A stretch of 64,000 nt of DNA, taken from contig JAMXDE010000070.1 in NCBI GenBank assembly GCA_026770025.1, forward strand, positions 62,001-126,000, in the 5' to 3' direction. The translations under genes and the position numbers were made by a program. This DNA comes from Craspedostauros australis (lineage: Eukaryota; Bacillariophyta; Bacillariophyceae; Mastogloiales; Achnanthaceae). Shown here piece by piece: positions 29,322 through 40,207 of the stretch (the first letter of the stretch is position 1; each line of letters begins with the position of its first letter). The notes under the pieces are model-generated. The model did not search any database, was not told the origin of the DNA, and worked only from the letters and a program-made list of their open reading frames with translations.

Positions 29322-30299
29322 ATGCCAATCAAATTCATGAAGTTGGTCGTCGTCACCGTCGTGATCGCGACTCTTCTGGCATCGCCGCGGCACATCTGTT
29401 GCGACGGGCTCGCGCTACCGATTCACGACGCGGTTGTCCATGGAGATCTGCCGCAATACGCTCGGGTTCAGCTGCAGTCACACCATGCCACCCTGCGTCG
29501 CGGCGTTGCGTTCAGCGGTTTCGAACATCATCTTCATTCGCCAAACGCACAGGACGAAAGCGAGTCGTTGATGCGGCTTTTGGCTGGATCGTCGATGCTG
29601 ATATCTCCAGATGTTGGTGGCATCAGCGGAAATGCAGCAACGAGTTCGAGCGTGAGCACGGATATTGACGCAGCTTCGTCTCCGGCAGTCTCTGGGAACA
29701 TGCCAATGCAAACGCAGGCTCAACAAATGTCGGACGCGATGGTGCTGAAGAGCATGAGAGGCACGCAATGGCGGATCATTGAAGAACGCGACGTCAACGA
29801 TCCCAGAGTGAAGCAAGCGCTGTCCGAAATGGCGGTCGGCACGAATGGCAAACGGCCCAAGGTGACAGAGAAGACCACGCAGCTTTGCACATCCATCGCC
29901 ACCTTTTCTGGATTCGCCGATGAACCGAACAAGGGCACGATGGCGATCGAAACAACGTGCACATTCCAAGACGCCCGGGGCAGCGTCGCAAGAGAATCGT
30001 CCGTACCGACCACGATCGTTACGAACCGATCCTCCGGACGCTGGCTCACCAAACCATCCGAAATCCGCCGCGGTGCCGTGCAGCTATCTGCGCGATGGAA
30101 GATCAAGGAGGCCGGCAGCAGGTACATCTACAAGGGCTTCATCAAGGCCGATCCGACGCGTGGCCGGGATGGCGTCATTGCGGCAGAGATCTCTGGAGTC
30201 GTGTGGATGGTCAACGATGGTGGGAATGGGAATGACCGGGTGGTGGGCAAGTTTCGCGGCGATCTGCGTGGACCCGTGGACGTCGACCGGAGTCTGTGA
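29322..30299 (+). CDS. Secreted or organelle-targeted protein of unknown function
   Basis: A protein of about 325 aa that I do not recognise. It begins with a hydrophobic helix (MKLVVVTVVIATLLAS, from the second Met at 29337) that looks like a signal peptide. A Ser/Ala-rich region follows to about residue 145. The C-terminal 190 residues look folded: GTQWRIIEERD, TIATFSGFAD-like and RWKIKEAGSRYIYKGFI-like strands suggest a beta-rich, possibly lipocalin-like barrel. The frame is open to an ATG at 29193, which would bury the signal helix. The spacer to the RidA start is under 400 bases, so they may share a promoter. Function is unknown. Confidence 0.6.
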   Translation: MPIKFMKLVVVTVVIATLLASPRHICCDGLALPIHDAVVHGDLPQYARVQLQSHHATLRRGVAFSGFEHHLHSPNAQDESESLMRLLAGSSMLISPDVGGISGNAATSSSVSTDIDAASSPAVSGNMPMQTQAQQMSDAMVLKSMRGTQWRIIEERDVNDPRVKQALSEMAVGTNGKRPKVTEKTTQLCTSIATFSGFADEPNKGTMAIETTCTFQDARGSVARESSVPTTIVTNRSSGRWLTKPSEIRRGAVQLSARWKIKEAGSRYIYKGFIKADPTRGRDGVIAAEISGVVWMVNDGGNGNDRVVGKFRGDLRGPVDVDRSL

Positions 30300-31157
30300 C
30301 TTGTGGAACGTCGATGAAGATCACCCACGTCTGATTGTGGATCTCAGAAGGAGGACCTCTCGCTGAACCGTCAATGAATCGCTACATACTCCATTGGGTT
30401 GGGACTCGGACACGTGCTGTTGAATCGCTACCACCCGCAAACTCGCAGAACCAGTGAGCAATCTGCAGCATCAACCATTTCGAGGAGCACGTACGCGTAG
30501 GAATGACGGGATCCGTTGCACGGGAATCGATGACGACAATTTTTCAGGTGGTACCAGTGAGACTGGATCGCATTTCATCGCCGGTCACAAGATACGATCG
30601 CAAGCAATGGCGACTATGACGAGTCGTTTGGATACGCAAGGGGCGCAATGGGAGTGCATTCTTGTGAGAAGAAGAACACCCCTCATTCACCAATGCCAGC
30701 ATCCATCCGCACGAATGAAAGAGGTGCAGCGTTGTTGATTCCCATCTCTTTTGGATCTTTCGTTGATGTTCCTGCGTCACGACATTGATGATCGAATCTT
30801 GACGTTGGCGACTGCGATGATGGAAAGATACCTCTGCTCGGCGGGGCAACATCTGAGCAATGGTGCTGACGACGACGACGATGTCGACGACGACGACAGC
30901 GCAAGATGACATGAATGAAGGCGCGCAGGGCTTTCGATCATGCAGTGCGCTGCCGTGTCGCGGTGTGTTCGGAGCACATCTGTACTCTACTCTGCAAGCT
31001 TTACGATCATTGGACGGGTACGCTTTGGAGTATGTGTAGTAATACAGTGTGTGTTAATGGTACAATCATGTATAATATACTAGCTATGTTCAATGGTTGA
31101 TGAGTCCTCTTCGCTGCCTGCGGTTGATCCCTTCACAAGCGCGCAAGGGCTGCCGCT
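30300..31157. other. Spacer
   Basis: It contains a GACGACGACGATGTCGACGACGACGAC run near 30868-30897. No gene was recognised. Confidence 0.5.
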
Positions 31158-31793
31158 CTATTTGTTCGAGCACAGCGATGTGTATTCGGGAAGTATCGTG
31201 GTGTCCGACTTGATGGATTGCAGCAGGCAGTTGTTTGCTTGCAGGAAGATCTTGTGAAAATCGTCGTCGTTTGCTGGCTGTTCGATCTCGACCTTTCGTG
31301 ACAGGAACTTCATCGCGTCGCTGACGTACTGTCTGGACTTCACGATCGTTTCCAAGTTGGAGCTCAGCTTCAATTTGAGCTCCTTGCAACGGCGCTTCTT
31401 GGCTTTTGTGCTGGACTTGTAGCGTCCGTGCAGGCCATCTCTGAGACTCTGGCCGATCTTCTCCCGAACGAAGTCGTTCGTGCACGCCATCCAAGACATG
31501 CCATCGCGCGATCGTTTGATGAATCCGCCGGGCGTGATGCCACAGTAGACACTTTCGATGATCTGCGAGACGATGCGGCTCTTTTCGATGCGGTTTCTCG
31601 CGAGCTTGTACTGCGGGATCGCTGCCTTGATGAGGTTGCGGTACAGCTGGTTGCCCTTGTGTTCCCAGAACAGATTGCCTCTCATGCAGACCACGTGGGT
31701 TGGGCCTGGTGCGAAGTTCTTTGGGAGTGGCATCTCTTCGCTGGTGGGCATCATGATCTGTTCGAACTGTGTGGTATTGCGTGCGGCTGGCAT
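31158..31793 (-). CDS. DUF6824-domain protein
   Basis: A 211-aa protein with a DUF6824 domain at about residues 30-115, a module of unknown function that is greatly expanded in diatoms. The diagnostic order is visible: THVVCMRGN, then EHKGNQLYRNLI, IEKSRIVSQIIESV, GGFIKRSRDGMSW, and VREKIGQSLRDGL. The usual V-L-x-G-R-G opening is altered to V-V-C-M-R-G-N, keeping Arg-Gly. A basic patch (SSTKAKKRRCKELKLK) and a helical C-terminus follow; the basic stretch could be a nuclear-localisation signal. It is a single exon with no obvious partner next to it. Confidence 0.8.
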   Translation of the reverse strand: MPAARNTTQFEQIMMPTSEEMPLPKNFAPGPTHVVCMRGNLFWEHKGNQLYRNLIKAAIPQYKLARNRIEKSRIVSQIIESVYCGITPGGFIKRSRDGMSWMACTNDFVREKIGQSLRDGLHGRYKSSTKAKKRRCKELKLKLSSNLETIVKSRQYVSDAMKFLSRKVEIEQPANDDDFHKIFLQANNCLLQSIKSDTTILPEYTSLCSNK

Positions 31794-33429
31794 TGTCGTA
31801 ATGTTGTGAGTTATTGTAATGCTGTGAGTTGATGTAAGTTGCTGTGGATTGTTGTCTTGGTATTTGTTGCGGTTTCAGTTGCTCGGCTTTTGAAATTGTG
31901 GGATGAAGGAGAGACTTCTGTGGACAGGCACCACGCTCGTGCGCTTGATGTGAGATGGTTTACGGTGTTTCGGGTCGAGAGGACAACGACGGAAACAAAA
32001 GTGAGGAACAAGCGACCACGAGCGACAAACGCTATCTGGTGGACAAGGGATGTGCACAACAAGCAATAGCCGAGATTATGGTTGCGCGACGCTGAGCACT
32101 TTTTGATTGGCTGTAGGTGCCAAAACCGTGCAGTTTGTGACTACCAAAGGTCGAATCATCAAGACTGTGTTACTTAACGATATTCATAATTGATACTGTC
32201 GCGTTCGTCAAGCCTGTACCGTTTTTTCCCGAATGACAATTCTATCCTCACACAGTTCATGTCACAACGCTTCGTGCAGTAAACACTTCAACGAAGACTG
32301 CTCAAAGCGTCTTTCTACCTTTCGCGATCACCGCCAGCCAAAGCGACGATGGCGAGAGAGAACAATGGATGTCTGCGTCTGTGCGAGCCACGAACAGGAA
32401 CCTGATGATCAACGGCAGGTGAGCTGATGGATCCACCTCCTCGCACAGAGTCACAGACATGAGATGAGGCGATGGCCGCAGACGAAGATGGTATTGATGA
32501 AACACAGGAGTTGGAATCACGAGTCTCGATTTTCTGCTCCACATCGCCACCGATTCATCTTTTCACCAGTATCCACCTTCATCGCTTGGCGGGCTGCGCG
32601 GGTACAGACGAGTCCGTCAAGAATGGAGTCATCTCTGACATCAACGACATCTTGCGGAGTTCGTCAGACGATGTTGTGAATGCAGATGATGGCTGATTGA
32701 CCGGTTCACCAACGAACACATACGAACCTATACAAATATATATGCATCGGTACCACCATCATCTTGACCTCACGGGGATGAATGCCATGGGTGTCCTGAG
32801 CGTCAAGACGCACAATAGTTGTGAGAACTACCAGTACGAGTAGTCGTAGTCTTCGTATGTCAGGAGCAAGCTATTAATAGTACCAAGACCGTCTTGTTGC
32901 AAAGTGTTGTTCAGACAGTCCACCCAAGATGACATCACAAGAAATCTGATGGGATATTGCCAAGCATGCAGGGAGCAAGCAAGTTCTTGCGAAAAAGACG
33001 TGTTCACGATGCCGGCACGGTTAATCTTAGCCACCCATTTGATCCTCCACGCCAGACTGAAGGCTTCTTGTTGCACTCGCCTAAGTAGTATGAGTACATG
33101 CAACGTTATTAAGATGCACCTATCTCCTTTCTTGTGCCAAGGAAGTTGTGCCTGTTTCAGCGATACAAGCATTCAATCATCGGACCTGTGCAGTGATCCG
33201 ATCAACATCAACATACCCGTTGTGCTCTTTTTAACCTCGTTTCCTCTCAACGTCAAGAGGTGACTGATTCTAGAGATCTGCCTTGGGAGCAGACAAAGAT
33301 CTCTGGCTACCTGACATTGTATCGAATGCCACAGGTTTCCGCAACTCGATTGCCATACATGATCGGATGCTCAACACACCCAATGATGTCTTGTCTGCAT
33401 GTCTCGAACCATCGATCACGTGTCTTGTC

Positions 33430-33469
<40 letters not shown>

Positions 33470-35608
33470 TCGAACGGACGGCACTTCATGATGGACTGGT
33501 GGTCATCGACGATTGCTCATGGCTGCGACTCATCCACATTCAACAACACCATTGAATGCCGACCATTCACACAAACGAATGGGAGACAAGATAGAACAGA
33601 GGATTCGGCAACCAAGATGAATACTGGTATGGAGGGCGCACCAAAATTGATCATTGTCCCTTTCGGATGCGGCAAACGCCTGCACTCTGTCGTGCTTTCA
33701 GACATACAGACACAAAGTCGCACATACAAAGCCATACACATGCCCCGAACCACCAATCATGATGTGTCAAGACCTCCGCCGTACAAGCGAGTGTGAACGA
33801 GATCTCTGCTGCAAGGCACAAGACCTCTGCATGAAGTTCAACATAGCGATACGAATCGCAGGGACCGAAATCGCTCTTCCCCGACATGTTCCACAGCAAC
33901 GAGAAGGACGAATTGACACCAATACGTGCATTCCAAGCCGTAATACAGCATGGAACATCGCCAAGCTTGTTCTCGTTGTAGGATGTGGTGCAATGTCATA
34001 TTCTCGTCGCCTGCGTGGTTTCTTCCAATTCTAGTTTCTGTCACTTAGATGGATCTAATCAAGCGAATCAATCAACGGGATCGATGATCTGTGAATGGAT
34101 CGGAATTCTCGGGACTGATTGAAACACATGAAAAAGTTGATCACAGTTGTCGAAAACACGGGAATGGAGTGATCGCATCATTCGTGACCACGCAATCGCC
34201 CTCTCTAGACAGAGAGTTCGCCATAGAGAGTAATAGAGAAATGGAAAGCAAGTTAAACTTATTTTGAGACATAAAATTACTATGGTAGATATAGATTCTG
34301 GGTGTTGCCTCCTTTCTTTCCTCAAACCGATGTGTCCATCTGCGATACGCGTTCAACAAGTCTATCCCATTGAATCAAGAGACATGTGAACCAAATTCAT
34401 CGTTTCAGTCGAGGAGTTTCGTGCGACTACCAACAATTTACGACAATCCCCAAAATTCTCCAAACCAAATTTTTTGGACAGATTTGTTGCCCCACAAGTG
34501 AGATGCCGAGAAACATGTGTAAAACTTTGTGTCACATGGATAGTCGCGCAAATGTGGCTTCAGTCATGAATGGTGCATTGGATGCACATGTCCAACCCAC
34601 ATGTTGAGCAGCACCAACTTTGTGGCGGAACGCGCGGAGCATCACCTATGTGACATTTTATGTTGCATTCGTGTGTGAAGGTTGTGGATGCCTGCCAAAT
34701 TCGTTGGACCCAACCACACGGATCTTGTGAGTTGCGCAAACCGTTGTTGGTGGCATGCCAGTGGGATGGAAGCGGAAAGTTTTTCGCATTTGAATCGTTG
34801 CGACAGACAAACACAAGAAACAACGAACAGCGCGATCCAAGCGCAACAGAAACCGATGGGAGAAGCAAGACGAGACAGGGCGAGAGCAGAGCGAAGTGCG
34901 CAACGGAATGCAACACAACGCAACGCAACACACATCGCGACGCCACAACACACTCCGCAACTTGACAGGCACCAAAGTTGGACATTTGGACTGTGAGCAG
35001 CCACAACGCACGATCGATCACAACACCAACACACCACCATCCAACGAGGCATTGCCCATCCATCCATCTCCATCCATCCATCTCTATCCACCCATCCATC
35101 CACCATCGTCATTGCCATTTTCCAACAAGAACGACATCGACAAGCATTCCGAAAGTGAACGAACGACTCCGAAGCGCACAAGAGAGAAAGTTGAGCACAA
35201 CTGCAGACACTGACACAGCACAACCGAGTTGAGCGAAGGAAGGAACCAACGAACCATCGAACGTGCCATCGAACGAACGAACGATCGAACGAAGCGCCGA
35301 AAGCTCCGTAACATCCATACAAGCACTCTCTCGTTGCCCCTCGAGATTCTACTCCAGAATAGAGTATAGCGCAAGGACTTGCGTTGGACCAATCTCGACA
35401 GCCACAAACACGAAGCAGTTCTGCGCACATTGGACAGCGAAAGAGCAAAAAGAGCGAGCAAGACCAACTTGCATCCGAGGAATCATAACTCGCAACTCGC
35501 CGACCAGAAAAGCCTCACTCTGCTTTTCTTCGCCTTTGACTTCATTTCGGAGATCGATTCGGAGCGCATACCACTCAGCACAGTCACACATTTTATATTA
35601 TACGCAAG
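31794..35608. other. Long spacer without a supported gene
   Basis: This 3.8-kb stretch has only short or antisense open frames with no motif. It contains a GA microsatellite at 33433-33465, A/C-rich stretches at 34880-35030 with repeated CGCAACAC-type units, a CCATCC tract at about 35050-35104, and GAACGAAC repeats at 35265-35295. The last kilobase is probably promoter and leader of the membrane-protein gene at 35609. Confidence 0.5.
33433..33465. repeat. (AG)n microsatellite
   Basis: A pure AG dinucleotide run of about 33 bases. Confidence 0.95.
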
Positions 35609-36937
35609 ATGCAGATTCGCAGCTGGATGACCTCTTTGCTGGCGGTTGCCGTTGCTCCGTCAATGAGCAGCGCCGCATCACATGCGAACGCCAACGTTGA
35701 AACCAATGTCGAAACCAACGTGGAGAGCCAGACGGCCACGCGGGACCTGCAGAGCGGCAGAGTGCGCACAGCGCTGGTGGACCTGGTCCCCTTCGATGTG
35801 CAGCTGGCCATCACGTCGGACAGGGACGATGTCAGCATCATCACGCTGGGCGACATCGTCAGCGACTGGATGGATGACAGCTTCAGGGCCAAGGCGAAGA
35901 ACCAGATCTCCCCCGACGAGGTGGAGTTCCAGGCCGTCGCCTTGGACAAGCCCGTCGCCTCCAGGAGGAGGTTGCGCCACAGCGACCGCCACAGCGATGC
36001 GCAGCGAAGACTCCAGGGCGATGGCTCCGACAGGGCCAAGCTCTACGTGGCCTCCTTCACCGGCGCCACCCTCTGGAATCGCAAGGACAACGCGGACCCC
36101 GTGGATCCCAAGCTCGTCGAGGTCATCCAGCGCGCCACCTTCCTCGACGACTCGCAGCTGCTGTCCCTGCTGCAGGCCGCATCGCTCGACACCGGCCTGG
36201 GCCCAGCCGTCGTGGACGTGCGAGCCTTCATCACTCCTGCCAACGGCGGCGACAACGATACATCCGAACCAGCCTCCGATTCTGACAACCTCGAAATGAT
36301 CATCATCATCGCCATCGTCGTTGCCTGCCTCGCCTTCGCCCTCCTCCTCTTCGCCGTGCTCTGGGCCTACCGCTCCGACCAGCGACGTCAGGATGATTTC
36401 GTCGCAGCGCGCGGCCGCAACAGAAGCAGCGACGGAAGCAACAACAAGACCAGCTCCGGAACGCGCAGCGAAACCGACGACCTCGATGGCAGATCACCCT
36501 CCAAGCCGAAGGTCAGCGCCACGGATCAGATCGGACTGCCCGTCGCGGATGACCAGACGGCGGAACCACCGCGCGAGATCCGCCCCACGGCGGACTACCC
36601 GGAGTCCGTCATCTCGGAGGACATCTCCACCAGCCTCACGGCCTACTACAACCAGAGCACGGGGATACAACCAACCAAGCGCTACACGCCCACCACCAAC
36701 GACTCCGCGCCGAACGACGCCGCCAGCATGATCTCCATGGATTCCTACGGTTACTCCCTGGACGGTTACGCCCCAAGCCTCAGCGGAGGTCCCACGCAGA
36801 TGGGATACCCTGTGGGACCCATCAACGGACAGATCAAGGATCCGGAAGCGCTCAGCGAGGAGGAAATGAGGGAGCTGCAGAATGCCGTCGATGACATCAT
36901 GGAGGGCGACGATGGTCAAACCAATCCATCCGTATAA
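35609..36937 (+). CDS. Type I single-pass membrane protein with membrane-proximal module
   Basis: A 442-aa protein of unknown function. Residues 1-22 are a signal peptide (MTSLLAVAVAPSMSSAASH region). The ectodomain is essentially one module: FDVQLAITSD, a helix IVSDWMDDSF, VEFQAVAL, a basic insert SRRRLRHSDRH...RRL, then LYVASFTGATLW and a helical segment. One membrane helix follows at about 228-254 (MIIIIAIVVACLAFALLLFAVLW) and then a 185-residue disordered, Ser/Asp/Pro-rich cytoplasmic tail. The same plan occurs in the genes at 7570 and 49103. Signal peptide, RxL sites and one membrane helix recall diatom silicalemma-associated proteins, but I see no sequence proof of that role. Confidence 0.75.
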   Translation: MQIRSWMTSLLAVAVAPSMSSAASHANANVETNVETNVESQTATRDLQSGRVRTALVDLVPFDVQLAITSDRDDVSIITLGDIVSDWMDDSFRAKAKNQISPDEVEFQAVALDKPVASRRRLRHSDRHSDAQRRLQGDGSDRAKLYVASFTGATLWNRKDNADPVDPKLVEVIQRATFLDDSQLLSLLQAASLDTGLGPAVVDVRAFITPANGGDNDTSEPASDSDNLEMIIIIAIVVACLAFALLLFAVLWAYRSDQRRQDDFVAARGRNRSSDGSNNKTSSGTRSETDDLDGRSPSKPKVSATDQIGLPVADDQTAEPPREIRPTADYPESVISEDISTSLTAYYNQSTGIQPTKRYTPTTNDSAPNDAASMISMDSYGYSLDGYAPSLSGGPTQMGYPVGPINGQIKDPEALSEEEMRELQNAVDDIMEGDDGQTNPSV

Positions 36938-37236
36938 AAACCACGGGGATAGTCCAGTCGCGTACCTTCGCATACATATATCATATTGCCACAATTGTTT
37001 TCAACATGGTGTAGCCGCACCATCCGGCACGCCAGCGCCGCCCTCGCGATGCCACGCACAGTAAAATAGCAAATTTCAATTTCTGTACTTCTTTTCTTCG
37101 CAACAGCCTCCATCCGCAATACCATTGGCTCATTTCATTCAACTCTACAGAAATGACATAACATGCATACTTCACTCTATTTTTTATTGTAGCGTAATAA
37201 TACTTTACGACACACTCTGCAGCACCATCCATGTCA

Positions 37237-39561
37237 TTATTTGCCAAAGCGCGATGGCCGGTACTTTTTCAGGACATCCAGTTGGACGTTGCGCAGGATT
37301 TCGACGGCGGCCATGGAACCCAACAACGGACCTAGCGTCACGCCGGAATGGTTCACCAACGAATACACGCCGCTGTTCCCGGAGCCATCTGCATTGGACA
37401 AGTAGCCGACGACGGGCAATCCATCCTGAGGGAGATCGCCGAGGGCACCAGCCGCGTCACCGGCCACGACGACCACATCAGCTGGCAGCACGCGATCGTA
37501 GGGTCCGCACTGCACGCCTTCGATGCGGTCGCTCCACACCAATCCTGTGGCGTCGCAATTCTTCAGGAAGACGACGCCCAAGGATTCGGCCTCGTCGCGG
37601 CACGTTCGAGCGGCCGCATCTGGGTCGACGGTACCTTCGTCGGCGAAGTAGTAGACGTCTGTCTCGTCTGTGGCAGAGACTTCCTGTTGTCCTGACATGT
37701 TCCAGTCCGCGATTGGTTTCAGTTCTCGCAACCGTTCCTTTGTCAGCGGGCCTTCGACGGCGTATCCACCATCCGTGAGGAATGCTGGCAAAGGGCCAGC
37801 GGAGGAGCCATCCGCATCGGTCTGGTCATCGTTGGGGGTTGCAAATCGGGCGAGACTGCCGGTCCACGATGGCAGCTTGCGCAGCGCCGGATCTTCCTTC
37901 CAGGATTGCAATCCCCACTGGTTCATCCGCTGGTAGTGCTTGGTGGTCTTGCCGCTGGCATGGAGCCATGCGCGTGTGGGGCGTCCGACCGTGGCGTGGT
38001 CCTGCGTGGTTGGTGCAAGGTCGACGACTGTGATCGTGGTCTTGCGCACGTTGCCGATGGAGTTGGTTCCGGCTTCTGCAGTCGCGGTCAACCGAGCCAG
38101 CTGCATGGCAACAGAAGCTCCCATGATGCCGCCACCAACGACGACAATGTTCCGTGGTGTAGGATGCGAATCCTGTTGTGGACTATCACCGTTGGTATGT
38201 TCTGCTTCTGGAGTTGATGTTGCTGACAACCGCAACTGTGTGCCTGGCAGCTTCACCATCCGAGAGGGGGTGTCGTGGACGGCTGTGGCGATGGCATCGT
38301 TGTTGTTTGCGCTGTCGGCATCCAGGCCGATTTCTTTCATGATCAGATCGGTCTTTTCCTTTCCGGCCACCTGCTCGACAAGCTGGAAGTGGAGAGTCTG
38401 ACGGACATCCTTCACGCTTGAATCGCCATTCTTACGAGCCTCCTCCTGCAGCAGCGCCTGGTGTTTCAACCAGAATCCGTTGCGCGATGCAATCTCCACC
38501 GCATCCAGATCCAGTTTCTGCACTGCGCTGCCAACTGACTTGGAATATGCCTCAAGGTAGGAAATGATGGCCTCCTTGCTTTGCACTTGGTTGTCGCTGC
38601 CTTCGTCACCGTCACCGTCTTCCTCCGAGCGAAGTCGATGCCAGAGATCGAGAGCAGGAAGGAGCTCCTCCACGACCTGCTCGATCTGATCACGATGGAT
38701 TTCATGAGCCTCGCCGATGGTGCAAGAGGGCGTCGTGAGGTGGCAGAATATCCACAAGAGGGATGCCCACATGAGCTTGACCGCGGCGGCCACGCGCACG
38801 TCATCGAAGCACTGAATGGATTCTGTCCGAACGCCATGGCGATTGAGCACGGCACTGACAGCGTCAGCGTGTTTGCCGTAGACGTAGGTCGGCGGCGAGA
38901 CCGGGCTGGTCCCGACCATGTACTGCTCATGGCCCACGCCGTAATGTTGATGCGACGTCGTGTTGCAAATCTGCACGACCGCGTAATGCGGGATGCAAAC
39001 GGTGGCGTCGGCGAACTTCCACGGTGCGATCCCGTTGCCCAGCAACACGAGATCCTCGCGTCTCGACGCGTCCGTGTTTGCGTAGACATCTTCCCATGCG
39101 TCGCCTCCGGGTGTGGCAACGTAGATGGGGCATCCTGGGGCCGTTTGAGAACCGGGAGCGACGCCACGCGGCGTAACGATGGGCAGGCCCATGCCCAAGT
39201 CCTCGTCGGTATCAGGGGTGCCGTAGCACGACCAGAAGGAACCGAATCGTCCTCCTCCGACGACTTCCGCGCTGTACTCGTAGGGCGAATTGTGGTGGTC
39301 GTGAGCAATGGGGTCGTGAGCAATGGGATCGTTTGCAGGTGTGAGTGTAGTGATGGTGGCGATGGTGGGAATGGCTTCAACTGTCGAGCCGTGCGTTGTG
39401 GTTGTCTGACGCGGTGCAGTGTCGAAAGGTTGGATTCGAAGTCTGTGTTGGGTGGACGCAGGCATCCACGCGGCTGCCTGTGCAGTACGGGCAGAGAAGC
39501 ACAACCGGCCCGCAAGGATGAGGGCCAATTGCAGTGCCAAAGGATGACGAAGATTCATCAT
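37237..39561 (-). CDS. Fusion: ketopantoate-reductase-like domain plus FAD-dependent oxidoreductase
   Basis: A 774-aa two-domain protein. An N-terminal signal-like helix ends AQA|AAWMP, possibly for plastid or secretory targeting. Domain 1 begins with a Rossmann turn VVGGGRFGS (about 101-108). It continues with PIYVATPGGDAW and EDLVLLGNGIAPW, which resemble the NAD(P) fold of ketopantoate reductases, and a helical part with KHADAVSAVL and AVKLMWASLLW. Domain 2 starts with a second dinucleotide motif VVVGGGIMGAS (about 472-482) and a strand ITVVDLAP, typical of the DAO/glycine-oxidase FAD family. It ends with VVVVAGDAAGALGDLP and a GV-[TY]-LGPLLG-type C-terminal FAD contact. Reaction and substrate are unknown. 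Confidence 0.75.
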   Translation of the reverse strand: MMNLRHPLALQLALILAGRLCFSARTAQAAAWMPASTQHRLRIQPFDTAPRQTTTTHGSTVEAIPTIATITTLTPANDPIAHDPIAHDHHNSPYEYSAEVVGGGRFGSFWSCYGTPDTDEDLGMGLPIVTPRGVAPGSQTAPGCPIYVATPGGDAWEDVYANTDASRREDLVLLGNGIAPWKFADATVCIPHYAVVQICNTTSHQHYGVGHEQYMVGTSPVSPPTYVYGKHADAVSAVLNRHGVRTESIQCFDDVRVAAAVKLMWASLLWIFCHLTTPSCTIGEAHEIHRDQIEQVVEELLPALDLWHRLRSEEDGDGDEGSDNQVQSKEAIISYLEAYSKSVGSAVQKLDLDAVEIASRNGFWLKHQALLQEEARKNGDSSVKDVRQTLHFQLVEQVAGKEKTDLIMKEIGLDADSANNNDAIATAVHDTPSRMVKLPGTQLRLSATSTPEAEHTNGDSPQQDSHPTPRNIVVVGGGIMGASVAMQLARLTATAEAGTNSIGNVRKTTITVVDLAPTTQDHATVGRPTRAWLHASGKTTKHYQRMNQWGLQSWKEDPALRKLPSWTGSLARFATPNDDQTDADGSSAGPLPAFLTDGGYAVEGPLTKERLRELKPIADWNMSGQQEVSATDETDVYYFADEGTVDPDAAARTCRDEAESLGVVFLKNCDATGLVWSDRIEGVQCGPYDRVLPADVVVVAGDAAGALGDLPQDGLPVVGYLSNADGSGNSGVYSLVNHSGVTLGPLLGSMAAVEILRNVQLDVLKKYRPSRFGK

Positions 39562-40207
39562 CTTGGTGGTTGTGATTATGCTTTTTGTGACGTTGGTGCT
39601 CTTGGTGTTGAAGGCAATGCCTTTCGTCTGGTTTATTTTATGTGCTAATGGAGACAGCGAGTGTGATCATCGAGCTTGTTTACTCTTGTTGTAATATTAT
39701 TTTAATACAATATTATTGTGAAAGTGCACGCCGGGAGAAATGTGAGCCCTTGTGGAAGCGCATCGTCTTGGCCCGGTTCTCCCTTTCGAGTGACGAGGCG
39801 CGTGGATCGAAGCAACGAACCACGCAATCGAATCTTGGGCTTCTCACGGGAACGTGACGTCGATAAAATCATTTCTTTGGTTGGTTGGTAGGGAACGTGA
39901 CTCATGTGCTCACGACAACGTCATCAGCCAGTGATGATGGATTGTACGCCCTGGATCGTGTTGTACTTTGCGGACTATCATTGAGTACAAACAAGCAATG
40001 CTTCACGGAAGGGCGATGGCCAGCCGTCATGCGGCCTGGAGTAGTCTCATCCAATGGACCAAAGGAACTCCTGGGACTGAGCTGCGAGCGCGCATCGTTA
40101 TGTCTGCCATGGGTAGTATGATACTATTCTACTATTTCTCTCTGGACAGAGACAGACAGAGAGAGAGAGTATTGTTGTATTATGTTATATTCCAGTACAT
40201 ATGTGTC
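39562..40207. other. Spacer
   Basis: The upstream region of the fusion gene and the 3' region of the LRR gene. It has short AT-rich patches (TAATATTATTTTAATACAATATTATT near 39690-39717) and a GACAGACAGAGAGAGAG run near 40145-40165. No gene was recognised. Confidence 0.5.

Noticed and set aside
34642..35448. A 268-codon Cys/Val/Trp-rich minus-strand open frame
   Set aside because: It overlaps other open frames in all phases within low-complexity leader-like sequence, with no motif and an implausible Cys/Trp content.
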